Source of the DNA: Bolinopsis microptera
Lineage: Eukaryota; Ctenophora; Tentaculata; Lobata; Bolinopsidae
Reading direction: 5' to 3'
Assembly: GCF_026151205.1 (NCBI RefSeq)
Contig: NC_087084.1
Location: forward strand, 5,759,538-5,823,537
DNA length: 64,000 nucleotides
In this document: piece by piece, positions 48,101 to 59,233 of the stretch
How positions within the stretch are numbered: the first letter of the stretch is position 1
Layout: each line of letters begins with the position of its first letter
Made by a program: the position numbers and the translations under genes
Notes under the pieces: generated by a model
What the model was told of the DNA's origin: nothing
Databases searched by the model: none
Seen by the model: only the letters and a program-made list of their open reading frames with translations

Positions 48101-49152
48101 CATCTTGTGATTATAACTTGGATAACCTTACCTCCTGTGAACATAGTCTAGATGTATTTCTCACCTGCTGTGGAGGTATGTTTTTTTGAGAAATTAAAAA
48201 AATAAAATAAAATAAACATTAAAATATATCACAGAGATTCTGCATTGTCATAAACTATAGCAGTTAAAATCTTTAATTAGGTAATGATAACCATTAATTT
48301 TAAGAGAGCGTTACGAACATCGAGGGCAGGAGTTCTTTGACCATTGGATGTCTTTCCTACGATGAAAACCATCGAAATAACTACACATGCCTCGTGGAAT
48401 ACCCTGATATTGAATTATCACTACAGTCTTATCCGGCGTCCGTCTATGTTAAAGGTTTACTATGTGAAAATTACGTCTGTTCTTATTTTATACCTGTAGC
48501 ATTCTCAGAAAAATAACGTATAATTCAAAGGTGGTTAATTCCACTCAACATCTCTTAAATGACAGATTTCCAGACAACAAATACAAAATGATAAAAAATA
48601 TTCTTATTTTTTTTCAATAAAGCCTCTCACTAAGCTTTTTCATCACAGGATTTGTTGAATCAGACCCAGAGATTCACAACAAGCAAGCTGGTGAAAACGT
48701 AACGTTAACTTGTTTATACGTGACTACAGGCAATGTATCTGTGTCGTGGACAAAGGTAAATATAATTGATAGAATGTAAATGTCTAACGCTTTTTCCCGT
48801 CCAAAGATTGTGCATGTGCACTGTGCAGTAGTGTGTAGTGTTTATTAAAGAATTTAAAAAGCCCTTATAATACTTTAATATCACTAGCAGGAACCCGTCG
48901 CGTTTTTGACACTTATACTTGGGGTCAAAATTTTGGGCTCTAAAATTTTTATTCCTTGGCCCATTTTTATTTTTTCATGCTGATTTGGAGGCCATTAAAG
49001 CATTTGACCCAGCCAAAAAAGTTTCAGTTGTATATATTGTATGGTTTTTGCGGAAAGTCGCGTTAAAGTTGATGCCGTGGTGTCACTGTCAGTAAAATGG
49101 TGCGGATAAACACATATACATATATATATTATATCACCTTAATAACACAAGA

Positions 49153-49225
<73 letters not shown>

Positions 49226-52200
49226 TGATGATCGTCTGTGTGTCCGTGTGTAATTTCCGGTCGGTTATATCAAAAAAACGGTAAGAGTTACGGGACTGGT
49301 TTTTTCGGTATAGTGTCGACAAAACTCTGACGAAGCCCATAAGCAATTTTTTTAAAATCGGTCGGTGGTAAGTGGTTTAATTGATGGTTTTGTACCAAAA
49401 ATGTGACATAAAATAGCTTGAGCAGAACGGCAAGAGTTACGGGGCTTGCTCTCTCTCTCTCTCTCTCATTACTGTATTATATGTAGCGTCATAATTGGGT
49501 TAGCCCAGGAAGATTCGCTGTAATGTTATACCATAAGCTTATTAGGGGAGGGGGGACTGTTAGTGTTTGAGGTCTGTTTGGACTGCAGAGAGAGAGTTCA
49601 TACGACAATGTAATGTTATGCCTGTTTTCAAATATAATAGGCGGGTGTGGTGCGGAGTTAACAAGGGTTAATTTCTATAACGATTTAAATAAAAATGGAA
49701 AGCGGTTCAAGACTTACTGGGTGGCGCTCAGCCTGTCATTCCGCCAAATCTTTATGAACATAATAGCCTGGAGTCCCCAGGTAATTCAAGACGGGAGTGA
49801 TGAGGTGTAATAGTCGGTGTGCAGACCTTATGAATATGATCATGGAATGTGGTGCCTAATGGCTAATAATGACTTAATTATTCACGAGAAAGAACTGATT
49901 ATGAGATTATTGTTTAAAATGCTTTTGGGTCACCTAATGCGGGTTTTGACTCAGCGGGTAATTACTCATACCCTTTTTAACTGCGGCAGTAAAATCCCGG
50001 CCGAAAGCCGGGTTACACTAGTATATAATATATATACATAATTGTGGGTGGCGTCGTCTGCTGAAGAAGGAGGAACCACAGGGTCCTTTGGTTCAATCCC
50101 CCTTCTCTGTCACTGTGGAGACCAATGATGGAAGGAAATTCTTCAATCTGTTGGAGAAACACTTCCCTCGGGACAATCCACTACACAAGATCTTGAACCG
50201 GAACAGTGTAAAAGTCTCATACAGCTTTATTAAAAATATGGAATGCCTCATAAAATCCCTGAACAAGCAGTTGATTCGTCAGCACCAGGAAACCCAGGAA
50301 CCCACCACACGGCACTCGGCAGTGCTACTGCCGCTCCAGGAACTCCTGCCCACTAGACGGAAAGTGTTTATCGAAGTCTGTGGTATACATGGCGACCCTC
50401 CGTACGGAAAATGAGAAGCACCACTACATCGGAATGACGGAACGCACATTCAAGGAACGGTACAACGGGCACACGTCATCATTTCGCCTGGAGTGGTACC
50501 GAAATAGAACCAAACTGTCGGAGAATATCTGGTCCTTCAAAGACCGTGAGTTAGAATTCATATCAGGATCGAATGGACAATAATCAGACGTGGACACGGA
50601 TACAGAGCCGGCCAGAACAGCTGCGATCTGTGCACGTCTGAGAAATTGGAAATCTTACTTCGATCCTCTGGACCTCTGAGCCACACTTAACTCCAGGATG
50701 GAAATCCTTACAAAATGCCGCCAAAAACGGAAATCGGGAAATTCCTTTTATAATCTAATGACTCATATATGAATATCTAACCCCTAGTATTGTTTCACGA
50801 GTGAATGTTTATGTTAACTTTTAGCTTTGTAATTTTAATTTTAGTTCCTATACCTCAGTTGTCACTGATGATATCATGGTTTTGTATCATAATTGAAACA
50901 TTTGTCTGACTCAACCGGTCGTTTCATTTTGTATATATATATTATTAGTCAGCCACAACTATCAGTAAAACAACGCCTTGACTTCAAATGTCGGTAAAAT
51001 GTACCTTTACAGTCATCCTGATATAAAGACATGTTAGTAAATTTATTCAAAATATCAATCCATCAATCAATCAAATAAATGAAATTTAAAATTTAGAAAT
51101 TTATGTAACTCAGCAATTCAAATTATGGTGGGTGGAAATCCCAAATGAGTGGTAGAGGTGAGAAAATAAAATAAGCAAGAAAAAATCATCTTTCTTCTCT
51201 AACATTCATCCCTTCAAAGTGTTTTAAAGTTTTAAGCTGGTTTTGCCAAAAGTTCTCCCTTTGTTTACATATACTTAGTCTATCCTGGGCACATTGCTCA
51301 AAATTCCCAACGTCAACTTGCTCTATAATAGAAACATTAATGTCCTTACTTAAAGTACTGGTAAAAAACTTAGTGGTAGTACGGTCAAGATTGTGCAAAC
51401 CTCATTATCTATAAAATGGCAGGAAAGTTCACAAGTCCTTAATTGAGTTTTAATGTGGGATTTATATATATATATATATATATCGTCTCGCTTTATATAT
51501 AGTAAAATGGAGCTACACCAGGTTTAAGGACTTCCATCTCATTACATAATATTCATCATTAAATAAATATAATAGATTTGTAGTGCTGTAATTAGTTTGA
51601 GTTTGCTAATTAATGTATGTTAACAAATTTTAGGGTTCTGAAAGTCTGTTCACCGGACTAACGACGTATCTCGGTGATGGTGTGACCCAGGGAGCTTTGG
51701 TGTTATCTAATCTGTCCGTGACAGACTCTGGATTGTATAGTTGTTTTGCAGAGGAAGAAGGAAGAGAATCATATGTTGCAGTTACTCTCAATGTGTTTGG
51801 TTGGTTCAAAAACATGTGTTAATAAAACAAAATTAGATAAAACAAAATTGTATTTTATACCCACAATCAATTTATATTTAGTCAACAAATTTAAAGTCAA
51901 ATTAACCATTTGTTGTTATTCCTTATCGGAATTTATTTATTATATCTAGTAGCTCTGGTGTTCAGCAATAAAATTTACATTGCATTTACATAACTATTTT
52001 GAAATTTTGTATTTATTAACAGGATATTGTTCTTTTTAAAAATTACAGCTAAATCTGTATATTGAAATATGCATATCAGATCTGTTTAAATTTTCATATG
52101 GAATAATAACTTACCTAATAATGAAACAAATGCCTCTTGCAATATATGTGTACCAATTGGCATTTGCTCCATATATAAGGAGTAGACGCTACAACATGTG

Positions 52201-55200
52201 GAATAAAACCACTATAATGTATAAAAGTATAAACAATTATCTTGAAAATCAGGATTTTATCTTTTTTTTATAATTGCTATTTCCATCAGGCATTATATCT
52301 TCTCCTGTCAATTCTATTGGATACTCTGGGGATAAACTAACACTTCTTTGCGAAGCCAGTTACTTTCCAAATATTCCAATGACTATTCATGTTTGGAAGG
52401 CTGAAGCTGGCAGCAACTTTTCTAAATCAGGTATCCTACAATATTGAGAGTTATTTTTGAAAAAAATTTGTTACTCAAGGAAAATTTTGTATTCTTAAGA
52501 AAACTTAGTTATTGAAAAAAAGTGAGTTTTTATAGATCCGATTTTCTTTGTTAGGAGCTGTGGTCAAGATTACCACTATTAGATAGAGCATTACAGCTTC
52601 GTGCTTACCCCGGTAATATTTTTAATGTGAAGCGTATTCGTGTAGGAAAGAAGGATGTATGTTCACCTTTATTACCGTTATATCAACCGACGAAGAAACA
52701 TATACGTTATCAACAGAGCGGATTATACCGTTTTTGATAAAATGCCTTTATTTGCTTGATAAACTTTCAAGTCCTGGTATATCCACAGATATGTTCAATA
52801 AGCTATGTATAAAAGAAAACTACGATTTCATGGGAGCTGACATAATAATGGTAAATGACGTGGACTCTTTTATGGACTGTATAGCTCTGTGCTTTGACCA
52901 GGCTGGCTGTGTCTCAGTCACCCACCAACCAGCCACCTCCAGATGCTGGCTCAAACACACGGAGTTTGGTGATAACCCTCAGGACATGGACGGGGTCAAC
53001 AGCAGTAATCTCAAATGTTGGCCAGGTAATTTGTTGATTAGTTACGTAATTTCTTTATAATCGGAATATTTGTTGACTGCACCTTTTATTACTACTAGCA
53101 GGAACCCGTCTAACCTAAAGTGGTGTCAAGATTCGACAGACTAAAATAACTATTACCTATTTAATTCGCGTTTTTGACACCGAATTTGTCAATTTATGGG
53201 CACTAATATTCTTATTCCTTGTCCAATTTTTTTAATTTTTTCATGCTGATTTGAAGGCCATTAAAGCATTTGAACCAGTCAAAAAAGTTTAGGTTGTATA
53301 TCTTTTACGGTTTTTTGCAGAAAGTCGTGCTAAAGTTGATGCCATGCCCATATTGGTGTCACTGTCAGTAAAATGTTACAGATAAACATATACATATACA
53401 TATACGTACATACATACATGTTACATGGTAAGGTCTCCTCCTAGTCGTTGGAGTGGCCTGCATCACACACATCGCGTTGGCGGCGTAACATATGTCTCCA
53501 CTGTACTCGGTTGGTAGCCAAAGCTTCTGTTGTGTCGTTGTCAATGTTTTCAACACCTGTAAACTTAGCAGCATCTTCGAGTACGCAGGACTTCCAGTTC
53601 TTACGGGGTCTGCCCCTTGACTTCTTTCCATAATTTGGCTTCCAGTTCAACAGAAACCTCGGTAGTCTAGAGTCTGGCATTCTAACTACATGTCCATACC
53701 AACGTAGCCTGGCAGCACTGATGAAAGTCTCAACTGACTTGATGCCAGCCCTCCTAAGAACTTCGTCGTTGGTCACATGAAAGAACCATTTAATCCTAAG
53801 GATCCTTCTCAAGGAGGTTTGATGGAAAACCTCGAAGCGTTTCATCTGCTTTTTGGTGGTGTTCCAGACTTAAGCTCCATACAACAAGATGGTGAGGACA
53901 GCAGCCCTATAGATCCTGATCTTGGTTGGAGTCTTTATAGTTCTGCTATTCCAAATGTTCCAGAGCTGATGAAAGGCGCCATTAGCCTTCTGAATACGGA
54001 CATCCAGGTCTCTGTTGATTGTCCCATCCCCACTGATAGTTGCACCCAGGTAGCCAAAGTTGATAACCTGCTCGACGGGTTCACCCTCAACCGACAGCTC
54101 AATACAATCATCCTTGATGAAAGGTCGCTGGGAGGCGCACTTACTTACAGCTATGCATTGGGTCTTCTTTGCATTTATTCTGAGCCCAGCGTAGGAGCTG
54201 TAATGAACTAATAGATCAGTTGATTCCTGTAGGCCCTCCCCTGAGTTGTCCATAATAGCCATGTCATCAGCATAATCGGTGTCCAGAATGACCTTTTCCT
54301 CGACCGTCTTCATCTCTTTCTGCAGCACTGCGCCTTGACTGATGATCTTGTTGGTCTCAGCCAGAAATGCAGAAAAGTTTAGGCAGAAATTAAAGACAGG
54401 AGGTGCTTGAATGTCACCCTGACCTGTGCCTGAGTTAACATCAAACCAGTCTGTCAGCTCCCCATTAACCCTCACGGCACTCATGGTACCCCCAAAAAAA
54501 GACTGAAATATTCTGACATATTTTTCAGGCAGCCCATAGTGTCTCATACTGCACCAAATAAAGTCCCTTCTGATAGAATCGAACGCTGCCTTGAAATCCA
54601 CAAAATTAATGTAAAGAGGAATGTTAAACTCAAGACAGTTATGAATAATAGTTCGGAGAGAATAAATCTGATCAATACATGAGCGGTTTTGTCTAAATCC
54701 GCACTGGTTCTCCCTGAGGAGACACTCCATACCAGCATGTAACCGCTTATATGTATATATACAATATACATCCATATATATCGTCTCGCTTTATATATAG
54801 TAAGATATATATCTTCTCGCTTTATATATAGTTAGATCATAGAAATTGAAATTGGCCACAATTGAAAAGTAGCCATATCCTGAAAAAACTTTCAACGGGT
54901 TTTGATAGTTGGCTTGGACCGTAAACGGACACACTATATTTTAATGGACATTTATAAAATTAACGGTAGGGCCTCCAGACACAGAAACAGCAGTTATAGA
55001 ATCAACCGAAAACGATGACGCTGCCAACGGTTTGTTTAAATTATTCAGTTAAAGTATATTCTCTTGAGACCAGTCCTTTCCTCAAATGAATTAAATAAGA
55101 TTCGTTGCAGTGCAATCTTGCCGCTCGTCACAGCTGGTGCTGTAAAACCCCATTTTACTGCGGCTGTTTCCTTTCTCTAAGGCTTGAATTTCGCAGTATA

Positions 55201-58200
55201 TTGTGAGTTTACAGCACATTCATAACCACTAACCAATGCATTCAATGATCAATCTCTGCCATGAAAAATATCTAAAGCATGCTGGTTTATATACATTTGA
55301 ACGTGCACAATATTTAAAGCATGCTGGTTTGTATAAATTTGAACGTGCACAAAATCTAATGCATACTGGTTTGTATACATTTGAACGTGCACAATATCTA
55401 AAGCATGCTGGTTTGTATACATTTGAACGTGCACAATATCTAAAGCAATAAAGCATACTGGTTTTTAAACAATTGAACGTGCACAATATCTAAAGCATGC
55501 TGATTTGTATACATTTGAACGTACACAATATCTAAAGCATACTGGTTTGTAAACAATTGAACGTGCACAATATCTAAAGCATGCTGGTTTGTATATATTT
55601 GAACGTGCACAATATCTAAAGCATACTGGTTTGTATACATTTGAACGTACACACATGGTTTCAGACACGTTTTCACTTGTTGATATCGAAGGCGGAGCAG
55701 CTGCGGCCGGAGAACATGGTTTGTTGCTGTACCAAAATAAAGGTACTGTTTGTGCGGGTCCTCACTTTGATGGCACCGCTGCAAATGCAATTTGCAAAGA
55801 AATGGGGTATTACAGTGCCAAGAGGTGGGAAGTGGGAGATTACTTGCAGGGGAGCCTGAACATTTCACTTGCTAGTGTGAATTGTGAGAATGATACGTGG
55901 GAGTCCTGTGATTACTCAGAGACAATCCCTTCCTCCTGTCACCATGGTCAAGACGTGTTTCTAACCTGTTGTGGAGGTAGATAAATATATTAATGAGTAA
56001 ATAAAATTAAGTTTTTTACAGCACAATTATAATCGTAAGTATGAATTTCTAGCCCCAGATATGAAATATGATGAAACGAGATCTTCCACATATCAAAATT
56101 GCAGATTGAGATAATTCATAAGAAATGCCAAGTATCATGGTGCTAATATTGAATTGGAGGTCTGCATGAAAATACTCTATCCATTCATTAGACATAACAA
56201 ATAATGGTATGCAATTATTTCAAAGACCGAAACTAATAATACAACTTTTTTTTAGATTCCATGGTGTCAACCACAGAGGGTAAAGCCACTCTGACTATCG
56301 GATGTCTTTCTTATGACAGAAACAATGAAGACAAGTACAAATGTTTTGTTGACTACTCAGATGAAGGTATAACTCTTCAGTCGCGTGATGCAGCGCTTAT
56401 TCATGTAAAAGGTTGGTTATACATACCTTGGATTAATTTTTTGATTGGATTAGTGGTGTTCCTAAAACTGGTACATACTTTATAACCTGGAGGGGTTGTC
56501 TAAAATATATAAGTGATACGAAAAGTTTATTAAGCAGGATCAGCGTTCAAATTACTTTTAACTTGTGTAAATCGTATTCCGCATTATAACCTAACTATTT
56601 ATCCCCCAAAGGATTTCTTGGATTCAACTCAGTGGTGCACAAAGTAATTGCTGGTGACGAACTTTCTATCTCTTGTACTTACATGACAACAAAGAATGTA
56701 TCTGTTGCCTGGAAAAAGGTTATTTTTTATAAATAACCGAACGTTTGAGGGAACCCCCTTAATCTTTTCTTTGAATAGACATTTAGGAACACTTTTTTAT
56801 CAATAACTTGGCTTTGTACAAGAAACATGCTTCATCCTTTAATCTGTAAAATTACATAAAATAGATTTTTTAGGGCCTGTCGTGATATCATGGATCGCTT
56901 AGGTTCCACCAGGATCTGGTAGTCCTCATAATTCTGCGGCCTCTATGTGTCGTCATCTCGCACAACTCCGAAAAACCGTTGTGAGTTTGGCATGTGAAAT
57001 TTGCAGCCCTCCAGACATCGATTGGGTTAACGAGTTGTCGTACGTCACCTCAAGATCGGGTGACAGGGGGCTGAACAGGCCAGAACCCAATTGATTGGGT
57101 CTGAGGTCACGTGATTATGAGCCTGAGGTCACGTGACTATGACGTCACCAGAGCTCGTTCTCCGTTTCCCGCTCTTTGGACCAGGTGAGCTTGCATGCTT
57201 GTGAAAGTGGGTGTAAGTACAGCTGTACTGTAGTTACATCCAATTACCCCTAATAGAATGAAGATTTATTTTCTGACAGAAAGCTAGAAATTTACCAAAA
57301 TATCGACTTAGTTCAAAATTTATTTTGATGACCACTCCTGACCTAAAATTGCACGAGAAATCGATTAAACTTGGTTTCAGAACTCAACAATGCTTCCTTA
57401 TGCCTTAAAATCCATTTTTATCGATACAATAAACATTTTGATCCTGTGGATTAATTAGTAACAGGTAACAAATGCACAAAAAAAACCATCGCACTTACAT
57501 TGCATTCTTAACGGGTCGATTTCGAGTGACCAATAATCGTCGTGATGATATTTATACGTCATGCGTTCCTGATCATCATCAGCAATCAAGAGACAGGAGC
57601 GGCGATTGCTTTAAATCAACGGTTTACGTTATTTTTGTGAATTCGACCCCTGTTTTTAACGGTTATCACACTTTGTCATTGAATGTATTGAGGATAGCTT
57701 TACAAATAAGAGGACCAGTAAATAAAATTGTCACAAGTGTTTCTCTCATTCACTTTCGATAAGACACAATGAAAATTCTTACTTAACCATAAGATTCGGA
57801 ATTTTTCAACATTTGAAGAATATCGGCATTTTATAAAATGTAAGTTCAATTTTTACAAAAAATCAACGAATCGTATGGTCGACAGGTTCAAGTCTACTAG
57901 CAGGAACCCGTCTAACCCATTTTGACAGGTCACGGGACCACCACGAATTGAATTATAAAGATCTATCCAAATTCCACGAAGACTACGGACCAAGTTTAAA
58001 TACTTCATTATAGTTGGATTCGGGAAGCAGTTCAATTGTGCTTTGCACGGAACAACTTATATCACGAGACCGCCATTTCTGTTGAACCGAGAGATTGCAA
58101 ATCAAACTAGTTTCAATTTCAGATCACCTTTTATGTGTTCATTTGTGGTGGACTGGTCAGTATACAAACGTGGCACGTGCGGGCATATTTCTCAGTTTGA

Positions 58201-59185
58201 GTTACGAATTGCTTCATGCCTGAGTTAAGTAATTCTTTGTGGTCGACTTGCTTTCGATTAAAACTTCATTAAATGAAATCGCTTTACTTGCTGGACAACA
58301 AACGCAGCCACGTCGTAATTCTCCCAATAACTGCTGTGTAGAAGAGCTGGCAGGATGAGAGAAGGAAAAGAGCGCATAGCTTCAGGATAGCTTTACAAAT
58401 AAGAGGACCAGTAAATAAAATTGTCACAAGTGTTTCTCTCATTCACTTTCGATAAGACACAATGAAAATTCTTACTTAACCATACGATTCGGAATTTTTC
58501 AACCGTTGAAGAATATCGGGCATTTTTCAGAATTTGACCGCCAAATTTTGTTAAAGGCCTAACTTAAAATTCTAATACAAAACTTAAGGTCATGAGGCGA
58601 TTCTACGTCGATTCTGAAAATTTCATGAAAAACTATTGAAACCCTATTGAGTTCTATTGTTTTGAGCGAAGTCAGTTTTGCAAATATCGCGAACTGATAT
58701 ATGGGCGATTTTGTTCATTTTTTGCAACTATTTGAACACAGAATCCACAGTTAGGTAGATATTGAGCTGATAATCATAGAGAATGTGTAGTATAGGCTTA
58801 CCTTCCATATAAAGTTGGTTTCATTCAAAAATATTGATATTTGACCAATTTATGGGCAAAAATCGATCAAATTTGGTGCGTATGCCCAAATATGGTCATA
58901 TGGTTTTTGGCTCATAACTCAGTCATTTTTTGTCCAATCTTGATGAAAATTCATATACGAGTTCAGGGGACCACTAGTTACAAAAAGAGCACCTAAAATT
59001 TGGGTTTTGGGCATGTTCAGGGTATTTGGCTAAATTGGGCCTGATTTGGACCAAATATGGGCGTGGCTGCCCCGCGGGCACCGTTTGGCGGTTGGGGTCC
59101 GGGACCCCCTCAAAAGTTCGGTCACCGGTCCTAGTTTGTTGGTTAACTGCTATCTCGAAACTAAGTTTCACAAAAAAATCAGGAG

Positions 59186-59233
<48 letters not shown>

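Noticed and set aside
52659-52788. ATG at 52659 as the start of a separate PAN gene
   Set aside because: The upstream residues are not PAN-like and have no signal peptide; an acceptor at 52788 in phase 1 gives exactly the 237-bp length of the other PAN exon.
55229-55868. Minus-strand Cys-rich repeat frames (ARSNVYKPACFRYC type)
   Set aside because: They are the 42-bp tandem repeat read in reverse; the repeat ends at an SRCR exon on the other strand.
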